Part shown: one piece after another, positions 9,287 through 17,292 of the stretch | Numbering within the stretch: the first letter of the stretch is position 1 | Layout of the letters: each line of letters begins with the position of its first letter | Assembly: GCA_963798505.1 (NCBI GenBank) | Contig: CAWCTX010000011.1 | Coordinates: forward strand, 62,001-126,000 | Direction of reading: 5' to 3' | DNA length: 64,000 nucleotides | From: CAVWSM01 sp963798505 | Lineage (GTDB): Bacteria; Actinomycetota; Actinomycetes; Jiangellales; Jiangellaceae | Position numbers and translations under genes: made by a program | Notes under the pieces: generated by a model | Databases searched by the model: none | What the model was told of the DNA's origin: nothing | Seen by the model: the letters and a program-made list of their open reading frames with translations, nothing else

Positions 9287-9577
9287 TCAGACCGTCGGAG
9301 TGCTGGCGGCGCGGCGCCGCAGGAACCAGCTCAGCCCGCCGACGACGAGGACCGAGCCGATGAGGGCGCCGATGAAGCCGCCCCAGTCGAAGATGTCGTC
9401 GTCGCCGATGCCGAACAACCCGGTGAAGATCCAGTAGCCGAGCAGCGCGCCGGCCAGCCCGATCGCGATGGAGACGAGCCACGAGACCGGCCCGCCCATC
9501 TTGCGGAACGCGTCTAGCGGGACCAGGACCCGAGCGAACGCACCAGCCACGAAGCCGAGCAGGATCGCACCCAACAT
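9287..9577 (-). CDS. GlsB/YeaQ/YmgE family membrane protein
   Basis: 96 residues, small stress-associated membrane protein of the transglycosylase-associated (GlsB/YeaQ) family. Three hydrophobic segments are visible: LGAILLGFVAGAFARVL, VSWLVSIAIGLAGALLGYWI and GGFIGALIGSVLVVGGLSWF, with the conserved GxxxG-type glycines. The C-terminus is basic (FLRRRAAS). ATG 9577 is preferred because GGAGG lies 9 bp upstream; the GTG three codons earlier overlaps that site. The family is linked to stress and envelope tolerance in other bacteria; the molecular role is unknown. Confidence 0.85.
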   Translation of the reverse strand: MLGAILLGFVAGAFARVLVPLDAFRKMGGPVSWLVSIAIGLAGALLGYWIFTGLFGIGDDDIFDWGGFIGALIGSVLVVGGLSWFLRRRAASTPTV

Positions 9578-9646
9578 GCTGATCACCCTCCGGATCCAGC
9601 ATGGTCCTCCGGGGTCGCCGCGCGCTAGTCGAGCGACCGGAGACGA

Positions 9647-9687
9647 CGAGCGGCCCGGCCCCGGATCAACCGGTGCCGGGCCGCTCG
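9647..9687 (-). terminator. Hairpin terminator downstream of the cold-shock gene
   Basis: CGAGCGGCCCGGC pairs with GCCGGGCCGCTCG, a perfect 13-bp stem, 24 bp after the stop of the cold-shock gene on the minus strand. Confidence 0.75.
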
Positions 9688-9710
9688 AGCCAGGTCAGGG
9701 TGCGATCAGG

Positions 9711-9911
9711 TCAGACGACCCGGACGCGCTCGGCCTGCGGACCCTTGGGGCCCTGTCCGACCTCGAACTCGACCCGCTGGCCGTCTTCGAGGGTGCGGTA
9801 GCCGTCCATCTCGATCGCGGTGTAGTGCACGAAGAGGTCCTGACCCCCGTCAACGGCAATGAAGCCGAAGCCCTTCTCGGAGTTGAACCACTTCACCGTG
9901 CCCTGTGCCAT
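9711..9911 (-). CDS. Cold-shock protein, CspA family
   Basis: 66 residues, a single cold-shock domain: MAQGTVKWFNSEKGFGFIA carries the RNP1-type KGFGFI motif and DLFVHYTAIEMDGYRTL the RNP2-type VHY variant of VHFSAI. Binds single-stranded RNA or DNA and melts secondary structure. AGGAGA lies 7 bp upstream of ATG 9911; the longer upstream reading frame lacks family similarity. The RNP2 region VHYTAIEMDGY is a minor variation common in actinobacteria. Confidence 0.95.
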   Translation of the reverse strand: MAQGTVKWFNSEKGFGFIAVDGGQDLFVHYTAIEMDGYRTLEDGQRVEFEVGQGPKGPQAERVRVV

Positions 9912-10144
9912 GTATCTCTCCTCGCTGGCAGGTCGCAGAGCGCAACCTACGTCCCTGCGGGTCGTGCTCGCTTCCACCGCCCGAGGCTTGGCACCACGGC
10001 TTGGTTTCACGCGGGCGAGTTCCGCTTGCTCTGGATGCTCGCGTCACATTCGACCGAGGGCGACCATACACGTCACTTACGGCCGTGTGGAGAGGGTTCA
10101 CCCGCTAGATATCGGTCCGTGACCGTTTGTGCCATCGGCACCCG
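9912..10144. other. Long 5' region of the cold-shock gene; no coding sequence seen
   Basis: This 233-bp stretch lies between the MoaD-like gene and the cold-shock gene, both on the minus strand. It is somewhat less GC-rich near its distal end (ATATCGG, CATACACGTCACTTAC). Frames here lack convincing starts and homology. It most likely holds the promoter and the long structured leader usual for cold-shock mRNAs; I could not define a promoter. Confidence 0.4.
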
Positions 10145-10429
10145 TCAGCCGCCGGCGACCGCCGGGATCACCGAGACCTTCGCGCCGGCACGTACGGGCG
10201 TCGCCAGCCCGGACGCGAACCGGACGTCGTCGTCGTCCACGTACACGTTCACAAACCTGCGCAGCGCACCCTGGTCATCGAGCACCCGCGCGCGGATCCC
10301 GGGGTACGACGTCTCCAGCGCGTCGAGCACGTCGGCCAGTGTCGACTGCTCCGCGACATCGAGGCTCACGTCGGACTCGCCCTTGGTGTAGGTGCGCAGG
10401 ATCGTCGGGATGCGTACAGCGACGGTCAT
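10145..10429 (-). CDS. MoaD/ThiS-family ubiquitin-like sulfur carrier protein
   Basis: 94 residues, beta-grasp fold of the MoaD/ThiS/CysO type: VAVRIPTILRTYTKGESDV, TLADVLDALETSYPG and RFVNVYVDDDDVRF. It ends in VIPAVAGG; the terminal di-glycine is what becomes adenylated and converted to a thiocarboxylate by an E1-like activating enzyme, not encoded here. It follows the threonine-synthase-like gene by 3 bp, so both should be in the transcript controlled by the SAM-I riboswitch. That makes a sulfur-donor role in homocysteine or cysteine synthesis more likely than molybdopterin synthesis. Confidence 0.88.
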   Translation of the reverse strand: MTVAVRIPTILRTYTKGESDVSLDVAEQSTLADVLDALETSYPGIRARVLDDQGALRRFVNVYVDDDDVRFASGLATPVRAGAKVSVIPAVAGG

Positions 10430-10432
10430 GTG

Positions 10433-11699
10433 TCAGGCCTCCGTCTTGATAGCGGCGTGGAACGCGTCCGTAGACGCCGGGATCGTCGCATCCGGCCCGA
10501 CCACGGGCGACACCGCATCCAGCGTCTTGAGGCCGTCACCGGTGTTGAACACCACGGTCTCGGCCTCGGGGTCGAGCTGCCCAGTCGCGAGCAGCTTCTT
10601 CAGCACCGCCACGGTGACGCCGCCGGCGGTCTCGGCGAAGATCCCCTCCGTGCGGGCCAGCAGCCGGATGCCCTCGACGACCTCGGCGTCGCTGACGTCC
10701 TCGACCGCTCCGCCGGTGCGCCGCGCGACGTCGAGCACGTACGGACCGTCGGCCGGGTTGCCGATCGCCAGCGACTTGGCGATCGTGTCCGGCCGCACCG
10801 GGCGGACGACGTCGTGGCCGGCCTTGAACGCCGCGGCCACCGGCGAGCAGCCCGTGGCCTGCGCGCCGAAGATCTTGTACGGCGTGGGCTCGACCAGCCC
10901 CAGCGAGCCGAGCTCGCGGAACCCCTTGTCGACCTTGACCAGCTGCGCTCCTGAGGCGACGGGGATCACGACCTGCTCGGGCAGCCGCCAGCCCAGCTGC
11001 TCGGCGACCTCGTAGCCGAGCGTCTTCGAGCCCTCGGCGTAATAGGGCCGGACGTTGACGTTGACGAAGGCCCAGTCCTCGTGGATCGCCGGCGAGCTCG
11101 GAGGCCAGCCGGTTGACGTCGTCGTACGTGCCGTCGACGGCGACCAGCGTGTCGCCGTACACGGCCGTCGTCACGATCTTCTGCTGCTCGAGGTTGCTGG
11201 GTACGAAGACGTACGACTTGATGCCGGCGCGGGCGGCGGCGGCGGCAACGGCGTTGGCGAGGTTGCCCGTGGTCGGACAGGCCAGCACGGTGAAGCCGAG
11301 CTGGCGGGCGGCGGCGAGCGCCACGGCGACGACGCGGTCCTTGAACGAGTGCGTGGGGTTGACCGAGTCGTCCTTGACCCACAGGGTGCGCATGCCGAGC
11401 TCTCTGGCGAGGTTGTCGGCGCGGATCAGGCGGGTGAAGCCGGGCTCGGTGTTGGGGGTGTCGGCGACGTCGGCCGGAACCGGCAGCAGGTCCTTGTAGC
11501 GCCAGATGTTGCGCGGACCTGCCTCGATGCGGGCCCGCGAGACGGCGCTGAAGTCGTACGCCACCTCCAGCGGCCCGAAGCACTCGAGGCACGCATAGAA
11601 CGGCCCGAGCTCAGACCTGGCTCCGCACTCACGACATGACAGGTGCGTGGCGGCGCCGAGGTCGTGCTGGGTCGTCGAGCGCGCGGTGGTGACGGACAT
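10433..11699 (-). CDS. Threonine-synthase-like PLP enzyme (frameshifted near 11093)
   Basis: About 421 residues after correction. An N-terminal zinc-ribbon-like region (LSCRECGARSELGPFYACLE) precedes the fold-type II PLP domain: VKDDSVNPTHSFKDRVVAVA holds the PLP lysine, CPTTGNLANAVAAAA the phosphate loop, then IPVASGAQLVKVDKG and AETAGGVTVAVLKKLL. The frame changes at 'GCCGGCGATCCACG' (coding strand); removing one G gives ELA-AIHEDWAFVNVNVRPYY and joins the halves at family length. AGAGAGG lies ahead of ATG 11699. The SAM-I riboswitch and the MoaD-like carrier suggest that it converts O-phosphohomoserine to homocysteine rather than threonine; standard threonine synthase remains the alternative. 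Confidence 0.85.
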
Positions 11700-11713
11700 G
11701 GACGAGGCCTCTC

Positions 11714-11858
11714 TCTCATCTTTCCCGCGGCCGGCGGTCGGCCAGCGGGACGGACTTGGCACCGTGTCCGCCGCTGGGCCTCGCCGATGAGCTGCGAGCG
11801 CGTGCGGGTGGTTGCCGGGGCTTCGTCGGGCCGTGTCCCTCTGCCCCTCTGGATGAGT
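11714..11858 (-). promoter_or_regulatory. SAM-I (S-box) riboswitch
   Basis: On the minus strand the leader contains the outer P1 strands CTCATC (11852-11857) and GATGAG (11715-11720), the conserved core CAGAGGGGCAGAGGGA, the GGCCCGACGAAGCCCCGGCA element with CAACC directly after it, and GGTGCCAAGTCC. These are the signature blocks of SAM-I riboswitches in order. The 3' P1 strand abuts the AGAGAGG ribosome binding site, so SAM binding would probably reduce translation. It controls the threonine-synthase-like/MoaD-like pair. Confidence 0.88.
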
Positions 11859-11950
11859 CCGATGTTCAGTTGTTGTCCTGGATCCTAGGAAGGCTGTCCG
11901 CAGTGCGAGCGGTCTAGTCCACGTCGTGAGACGCATCCGCGGCCGCTAGC

Positions 11951-12940
11951 GTGACCGGCATGCGCGCGGATGTGTCCGACTGGTTCGAGCGGCGCAGCGG
12001 GCATGCGCGCGACTTCCCGATCGGCGTGCTGCGCCGGCTCAAGGGCGCGCAGCGGATCAGCGTCGTCCTCCCCGCCCTCGACGAGGAACGCACCATCGGA
12101 CCCATCGTCCGCTCCATCCGCGAGCATCTCTGCGTCGGTCCGACACCACTCGTGGACGAGCTCATCGTTGTCGACTCCGGGTCGACCGACGCGACGATGA
12201 CCATCGCCAACGAGGCCGGCGCCCGCGTCATCAGCCGCGAGCACGTTCTGCCCGACTTCGACCCGATCCCCGGAAAGGGCGAGGTGCTCTGGCGAGGGCT
12301 GGCCGCGACGACCGGCGACATCGTGGTCTACGTCGACAGCGACCTGGAGGACTTCACGCCCGCCTTCGTCACCGGGCTGCTGGGTCCATTACTCACCGAC
12401 CAGCGCGTCCAGCTGGTGAAGGCGACGTACGACCGTGCGCTGCGCAGCGGGGAGACCGTCCTCCCGGCCGGCGGCGGGCGCGTGACCGAGCTCGTCGCCA
12501 GGCCGTTGCTCAATCTTGCCTGGCCCGAGCTGGCCGGGTTCATCCAGCCGCTGTCCGGCGAGTACGCCGCCCGCCGCACCCTGCTCGAGCGCATCCCGTT
12601 CCCGACCGGGTACGGCGTCGAGATCGCGGTCCTCATCGATGCGTTGCGACTGGCCGGGCTCGACGCGCTCGCCCAGGTCGACCTGGTCCGGCGCAAGCAC
12701 CGCAACCAGTCCGACGCCAAGCTCGGGCAGATGGCCCACGAGATCGTCCAGGTGGTGCTCGGGCGGCTCGACCGGGAGGGCCGGATCATGCTCGACACCG
12801 ATCTGTCGCCGCTGCTCACACAGTTCAGCCGTGACGGGAGCGGCTATCGGACCACCGTCGCCGACCTGACACCGCACGAGCGGCCGGCGCTCGTCGAGGT
12901 GGCGACTTACGCCAATCGTCGCGGGACACTCTCAGCGTGA
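11951..12940 (+). CDS. gpgS: Glucosyl-3-phosphoglycerate synthase-like GT-A glycosyltransferase
   Basis: About 329 residues. Matches the mycobacterial GpgS pattern closely: RISVVLPALDEERTIGPIV, ELIVVDSGSTDATM, GKGEVLWRGLAATTGDIVV, the metal-binding VDSDLEDFTP (DSD), GGGRVTELVARPLLN, QPLSGEYAARR and TGYGVEIAVLIDA. Transfers glucose from a nucleotide sugar to 3-phosphoglycerate, the first step of glucosylglycerate and methylglucose lipopolysaccharide synthesis. The start is uncertain: GTG 11951 and ATG 11960 are both in frame without a clear ribosome binding site. The stop overlaps the start of the next gene (GTGA). Confidence 0.9.
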   Translation: MTGMRADVSDWFERRSGHARDFPIGVLRRLKGAQRISVVLPALDEERTIGPIVRSIREHLCVGPTPLVDELIVVDSGSTDATMTIANEAGARVISREHVLPDFDPIPGKGEVLWRGLAATTGDIVVYVDSDLEDFTPAFVTGLLGPLLTDQRVQLVKATYDRALRSGETVLPAGGGRVTELVARPLLNLAWPELAGFIQPLSGEYAARRTLLERIPFPTGYGVEIAVLIDALRLAGLDALAQVDLVRRKHRNQSDAKLGQMAHEIVQVVLGRLDREGRIMLDTDLSPLLTQFSRDGSGYRTTVADLTPHERPALVEVATYANRRGTLSA

Positions 12941-13374
12941 GGGGGAGCCTGCGGACCCGCCAGGTCGTCAACGTCATCAACCTCTCGACGCCGCTCGGCC
13001 TCCTGGTGGCCGCCCTAGGGCGGTGCCGGTTCCAGCGCGGGCCAGACGGCCTGATCCTGGCGCGCGGCTATCGGCTGCCGGTTCCGCCTGCGCCGGCGTT
13101 CACCCTCGGCAACGTCGTCATGCTCAAGCTGAGTGACGAGCGATTGGCGAGGCGGCCGAAGCTGCTCACGCATGAGTCGCGGCATGCGACGCAGTACGCG
13201 TGGTGCCTGGGCGTGGTCATGCTCGTCCTCTATGCCCTCGCCGCCTTCTGGTCGTGGACGCGCACGGGCGACCCGGCGTCGCGCAACGTGTTCGAAGTAC
13301 GTGCCGGGCTGGCCGACGGTGGCTATCGCGAGCGCCCGCTGCGCCGGGATCAGCGAGCCAAATCGCCCACATAG
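12937..13374 (+). CDS. Small membrane-associated protein with HExxH motif
   Basis: 145 residues. Starts at GTG 12937, overlapping the gpgS stop. It contains LLTHESRHATQYAWCLG (about residues 75-92), an HExxH zinc-binding motif with a following conserved Gln, then a hydrophobic segment VVMLVLYALAAFW and an Arg-rich C-terminus. The motif suggests a small gluzincin-like metalloprotease or a remnant fold of one; the third ligand is not obvious. Similar short proteins are common in actinobacteria but uncharacterised. Its last 25 bp overlap the convergent citrate-synthase-like gene. Confidence 0.65.
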   Translation: MRGSLRTRQVVNVINLSTPLGLLVAALGRCRFQRGPDGLILARGYRLPVPPAPAFTLGNVVMLKLSDERLARRPKLLTHESRHATQYAWCLGVVMLVLYALAAFWSWTRTGDPASRNVFEVRAGLADGGYRERPLRRDQRAKSPT

Positions 13375-14570
13375 CTGCTGCGCAGCCGGAAGCGCAGCGG
13401 CTCCTCCTCGTACTCCTCCAATGCATGCGCCACCCACCCGGCTGTCCGGGCGAGCGCGAAGATTCCTTCGCCCGCATCGCCGGGCATGCCCGTCGCGTGG
13501 GCGAGGGCGCTCACCGCGAAGTCGATGTTGGGGCGCAGGCCGAGGCGCTGCTCGACAGCCGCGACGAGCCCGTCGACGGCGCCACGGACCGCCCGCGTGG
13601 TGGCGGGCAGATCCCGTACGCGGTCGAGCAGCGCCACCGCCCGCGGATCGCCGTCGGGGTACAGCGGGTGCCCGAAGCCGGGAAGGGTCGCGCCGGCGCG
13701 CAGCCGCTCGGCGATCGCGCCGAGCGGATCGGCCGCGAGCGCATCGGCGATCAGCCGGTAGGTCTCGTCGGCGGTCGCGCCGTGCAACGGGCCGTCCAGC
13801 GCCGCGAGGCCGGCGGACACCACCGCGTACGGGTGGGCCCGGATGGATGCGGCCACCCGCGCAGCCACCGTGGAGGCAGCGAGGTCGTGGTCGGCGAGCA
13901 GGACGAGCGCGGCATTGAGCGCGTCGATTGCCTGCGGCTCGGGGCGAGCGGCCGTCAACCGCGACCACAGCCGGCCGGCCAGCGATGTCGGAGACCGGCG
14001 GGCGGCACTGTCCGGCAGTGGCAGCGCGTCGACCATGGTGCCGATCAGGCTGGCCGCGGTCGCAGTCACCGCGGCGGGCCGGATGTCGAAGCGCAGCGGA
14101 TCACTGGCCGCGGCCGCTGCCACGATCAGCCGCAGCCGGTCGGCGATGCGCGTCTGCGCCGGGAGTCCGCTCGCCGCCGCGCGGGCCGGCTCGAGCAGCG
14201 CTCTCGACGCCGGGAAGGTCACGTCGGCCGCCCAGCGCCCGGTCCACAGCCAGGCGGCCACGGACTCGTACGACGCGGTGCCGGCCAGCTCGACCGCATC
14301 GCGACCGCGGTAGCGCAACCGCCCATCGGCGATCTGGGTCAACCGAGTCTGCACGGTGGGCGGAGTCCGCCTGGCGAACCGGCCGGCCCGGGTGGCGCGG
14401 CCCGCCAGCTGGTCGATCTCGTGCGCCGGGTAGCGGCTCGAGCGCTCGCCGGGCACTCGCGTGCTCGTGAGCAGCCCGCGGCTCACATAGGCGTACAGCG
14501 TCTCGGGCTTGACCCCCAGCCGGCTCGCTGCCTCCGCGGCCGTGAGCAGCTCCTCGTTCACCCGGGTCAT
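13350..14570 (-). CDS. Citrate-synthase-family protein with N-terminal helix-turn-helix
   Basis: 406 residues. Residues 1-60 form a MerR/excisionase-like DNA-binding motif (LTAAEAASRLGVKPETLYAY, VSRGLLTSTR, SRYPAHEIDQLA). The rest is a shortened citrate synthase fold: TRLTQIADGRLRYRGRDAVE, LDGPLHGATADETYRL (catalytic His region) and GFGHPLYPDGDPRA (second catalytic His), then NIDFAVSALAHATGMP. The catalytic Asp region seems present but diverged. The protein may be an enzyme, a regulator sensing a related ligand, or both. It is divergent from a full citrate synthase gene with palindromes between them. Confidence 0.85.
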   Translation of the reverse strand: MTRVNEELLTAAEAASRLGVKPETLYAYVSRGLLTSTRVPGERSSRYPAHEIDQLAGRATRAGRFARRTPPTVQTRLTQIADGRLRYRGRDAVELAGTASYESVAAWLWTGRWAADVTFPASRALLEPARAAASGLPAQTRIADRLRLIVAAAAASDPLRFDIRPAAVTATAASLIGTMVDALPLPDSAARRSPTSLAGRLWSRLTAARPEPQAIDALNAALVLLADHDLAASTVAARVAASIRAHPYAVVSAGLAALDGPLHGATADETYRLIADALAADPLGAIAERLRAGATLPGFGHPLYPDGDPRAVALLDRVRDLPATTRAVRGAVDGLVAAVEQRLGLRPNIDFAVSALAHATGMPGDAGEGIFALARTAGWVAHALEEYEEEPLRFRLRSSYVGDLAR

Positions 14571-14583
14571 GCTGCCCGTGACC

Positions 14584-14622
14584 TTGATTACAGTCAATCT
14601 CGTCAACATTGACAATATCAAT
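14584..14622. promoter_or_regulatory. Divergent promoter region with two palindromes
   Basis: Between the two citrate-synthase-family genes lie TTGA-N6-TCAA (14584-14597) and ATTGA-CAATA-TCAAT (14608-14622). This AT-rich stretch stands out from its surroundings. The sites are placed to regulate both genes, and the helix-turn-helix domain of the minus-strand gene is the obvious candidate binder; this is inference. Confidence 0.55.
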
Positions 14623-14644
14623 GTGTTCGAGCCACGCTGGCGGC

Positions 14645-15805
14645 ATGACATCGACAATCGAGCAGCCCATCCGTGCGCCCCGTGGGCTGGCCGGCGTGGT
14701 GGTCACCGAGACCGAGCTGGGCGACGTGCGCGGTCGGGAGGGGTTCTTCCACTACCGGCAGTTCTCCGCGATCGATCTCGCGAAGGCCCGCAGCCTGGAG
14801 GATGTGTGGCGGCTGCTGGTCGACGGCGCGCTGCCCGACGAACGTGAGGCCGCGGCGTTCCGCAAGGAGGTGCGCCCGCTGCGGGCGATCCCCGCGGCCG
14901 TGCGACCGGTGCTTCCGGAGATCGCGGCTGCCTGCCCGGATCCGCTGACCGGACTCAGGGCGGCGCTGTCGGTGGCCGGTGGGGCGCGCGGCGTACGCCC
15001 CTCGTACGACCTCACTCCGGCTGAGCGACGCGCCGACGCGCTGTGGGTCGCCGCCGTGACACCGACGCTGCTCGCCGCGCTGCATCGCCTGCGGCGGGGT
15101 GAGGAGCCGGTGGAGCCTCAGCCTGATCTGTCCGTCGCGGCCAACTACCTCGCGATGGTGACCGGACGCGTCCCCCACCCGGCGCACGCTCGCGCGGTGG
15201 AGCAGTACCTCATCGCCACGATCGACCACGGTTTCAATGCGTCGACGTTCACCGCGCGGGTGATCGCCTCCACCGGCGCCGACGTGGTCGCGGCCGTCGT
15301 CGGCGCGCTTGGCGCGCTGTCCGGCCCGCTGCACGGCGGCGCACCGAGCCGGGCCCTCGACACCTTGGACGCGATCGGCTCACCCGACCGGATCGACCCG
15401 TGGATCCGTGCCGCGATCGCGCGTGGCGAGCGGATCATGGGGTTCGGGCACGCGGTCTACCGCACCGAAGACCCGCGCTCGCGGTTGCTCAAAGACGTTG
15501 CCCGCTCGCTCGGCGGCCCCCGGGTCGACCTCGCGATGCAGGTGGAGTCCCGCGTCGTCGAGCTGCTCGCCGAGCTCAAGCCGGGACGCGAGCTCTACGC
15601 CAACGTCGAGTTCTACGCCGGCGTCGTCATGGAAGCGTGCGGGCTGCCGCCCGAGATGTTCACGCCGACGTTTGCGTCGAGCCGCATGATCGGCTGGACG
15701 GCCAACGTCCTCGAGCAATCCCTGGACAGCAAGATCATCCGACCGAGCGCCGCGTACGTGGGACCGCCGGCGCCGCAGCCTGTCCCTGGGAATGATCACG
15801 AGTAG
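14645..15805 (+). CDS. Citrate synthase (or 2-methylcitrate synthase) family enzyme
   Basis: 386 residues. Contains the citrate synthase landmarks VVVTETELGDVRGREGFFHY (N-terminal lid region), AALSGPLHGGAPSRALDTLD-type active-site motif (LSGPLHGGAPSRAL), GFGHAVYRTEDPRSRLL with the second catalytic His, and NVEFYAGVVMEACGLP with the catalytic Asp/Glu region. It condenses acetyl-CoA with oxaloacetate or propionyl-CoA with oxaloacetate; sequence alone does not decide. ATG 14645 is the chosen start. The last codons form one arm of a long inverted repeat. Confidence 0.88.
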   Translation: MTSTIEQPIRAPRGLAGVVVTETELGDVRGREGFFHYRQFSAIDLAKARSLEDVWRLLVDGALPDEREAAAFRKEVRPLRAIPAAVRPVLPEIAAACPDPLTGLRAALSVAGGARGVRPSYDLTPAERRADALWVAAVTPTLLAALHRLRRGEEPVEPQPDLSVAANYLAMVTGRVPHPAHARAVEQYLIATIDHGFNASTFTARVIASTGADVVAAVVGALGALSGPLHGGAPSRALDTLDAIGSPDRIDPWIRAAIARGERIMGFGHAVYRTEDPRSRLLKDVARSLGGPRVDLAMQVESRVVELLAELKPGRELYANVEFYAGVVMEACGLPPEMFTPTFASSRMIGWTANVLEQSLDSKIIRPSAAYVGPPAPQPVPGNDHE

Positions 15806-15879
15806 TAGGAGTTGCCCTGCACCGCTAGGCCGACATTCCTGGCGTCACGGGGAAAGCCCTACTACTCGTGATCATTCCC
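15788..15879. repeat. 22-bp perfect inverted repeat with 48-bp spacer
   Basis: Positions 15788-15809 and 15858-15879 are perfect reverse complements (core GGAATGATCACGAG / CTCGTGATCATTCC). The left arm contains the end of the citrate synthase gene, including two consecutive TAG codons; the right arm ends 18 bp before the xylulokinase start. It could serve as a terminator/attenuator between the two genes. The GGAATGATCAC core also occurs at the 53.6-kb palindrome. Confidence 0.7.
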
Positions 15880-15897
15880 GTGCGGCAGGATCGGCCC

Positions 15898-17292
15898 ATG
15901 ACTCTTGTCGCCGGCGTGGACAGCTCGACCCAGTCCTGCAAGGTCGTGGTCCGCGACGCACTGACAGGCGAGCTGATTCGCGAGGGGCGCGCAGCTCACC
16001 CCGACGGCACCGAGGTCGACCCGGAGGCCTGGTGGGCGGCGCTGCAGGACGCGATTGCGCAGGCCGGCGGCCTCGACGACGTCGAGGCGATCGCAGTCGC
16101 AGCCCAGCAGCACGGCTCGGTCTGCCTCGACGCAGACGGGGCGGTCGTCCGTCCCGCGCTGCTCTGGAACGACACCCGCTCCGCCCAGGCGGCCGCCGAT
16201 CTCGTCGACGAGCTCGGCGGCGCAACCGCCTGGGCCGACGAGGTCGGCCTCGTGCCAGTCGCCTCGTTCACCATCACCAAGCTGCGCTGGATCGCCGAGC
16301 ACGAGCCCGAGGCGGCGCGGCGCATCGCGGCCGTCTGCCTCCCGCACGACTACCTGACCTGGCGGCTCGCCGGATCGCCCGGCCTCGACGCGCTCACGAC
16401 CGACCGAGGCGACGCCTCCGGCACCGGCTACTGGTCACCGATCAGCGGCGACTACCGCCTGCACCTGCTGCGCCTGGCGCTCGATCACGACGTCGCCCTC
16501 CCGCGCGTGCTTGCTCCGCAGGAGCCCGCCGGCAAGGCCACCACAGGCGCACTGCTCGGGCCCGGCACGGGCGACAACATGGGCGCCGCACTCGGCGTCG
16601 CCGCCCGGCCGGGCGACGCCATCGTCTCGATCGGTACGAGTGGCACCGTGTTCGCCGTGTCGGAGACGCCGACGCGTGACGGCTCCGGGACCGTCGCGGG
16701 GTTCGCCGACGCGAGTGGCCGCTACCTCCCGCTGATCGCCACGCTCAACGCCGCGCGGGTCCTCGACAGCGCCGCACGGCTGCTCGGCGTCGACCTCGCG
16801 CGGCTGTCTGACCTGGCCCTCGACGCACCGCCCGGGGCCGCCGGCCTCACCCTCGTCCCCTACCTCGAGGGCGAGCGCACCCCCAACAAGCCCGACGCCA
16901 CCGGCGCGCTGCACGGCCTGCGCCTGTCCAACACCACGCCAGCGCACCTGGCGCGCGCCGCGGTCGAAGGGCTGCTCTGCGGCCTGGCCGACGGGCTCGA
17001 CGCACTGGTCGCGCAGGGAGTTGCCGTCGAGCGCATCCTGCTCGTCGGTGGGGGTGCGCGGAGCGAAGCCGTACGCGCCATCGCGCCCAGCGTGCTCGGC
17101 CGGCCCGTCGTTGTGCCTGCCCCCGGCGAGTACGTCGCCGACGGCGCCGCCCGGCAGGCCGCTTGGACGCTGCTCGGCGGTGACGAGCCGCCGCAGTGGC
17201 CCGCGAAAGGTACCCAGGCCTACGAAGCGCCTGTTGAGCCGCGCGTCCGTGAGCAGTACGCCAAAGCCCGCGACCTCATCATCAGTCGCTGA
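15898..17292 (+). CDS. xylB: Xylulokinase (FGGY family)
   Basis: 464 residues. FGGY kinase with the N-terminal phosphate motif VAGVDSSTQSCKVVV, AVAAQQHGSVCLDADG, RPALLWNDTRS, the family motif GDNMGAALGVAARPGDAIVS, SIGTSGTVFAV and the C-terminal ILLVGGGARSEAVRAI with the ATP-binding GGG. The QQHG motif and the catalytic Asp near TTDRGDASGTGYW fit xylulokinases. It phosphorylates D-xylulose with ATP. No xylose isomerase or sugar transporter is adjacent, so the substrate is inferred from family only. ATG 15898 is preferred over an upstream in-frame start inside the inverted repeat. Confidence 0.85.
   Translation: MTLVAGVDSSTQSCKVVVRDALTGELIREGRAAHPDGTEVDPEAWWAALQDAIAQAGGLDDVEAIAVAAQQHGSVCLDADGAVVRPALLWNDTRSAQAAADLVDELGGATAWADEVGLVPVASFTITKLRWIAEHEPEAARRIAAVCLPHDYLTWRLAGSPGLDALTTDRGDASGTGYWSPISGDYRLHLLRLALDHDVALPRVLAPQEPAGKATTGALLGPGTGDNMGAALGVAARPGDAIVSIGTSGTVFAVSETPTRDGSGTVAGFADASGRYLPLIATLNAARVLDSAARLLGVDLARLSDLALDAPPGAAGLTLVPYLEGERTPNKPDATGALHGLRLSNTTPAHLARAAVEGLLCGLADGLDALVAQGVAVERILLVGGGARSEAVRAIAPSVLGRPVVVPAPGEYVADGAARQAAWTLLGGDEPPQWPAKGTQAYEAPVEPRVREQYAKARDLIISR

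Noticed and set aside
10127..10150. TTGTGC-N5-GCAC near the MoaD-like gene as a third copy of the shared operator
   Set aside because: Spacing is five instead of four bases and the right half is incomplete; it also lies at a gene end.
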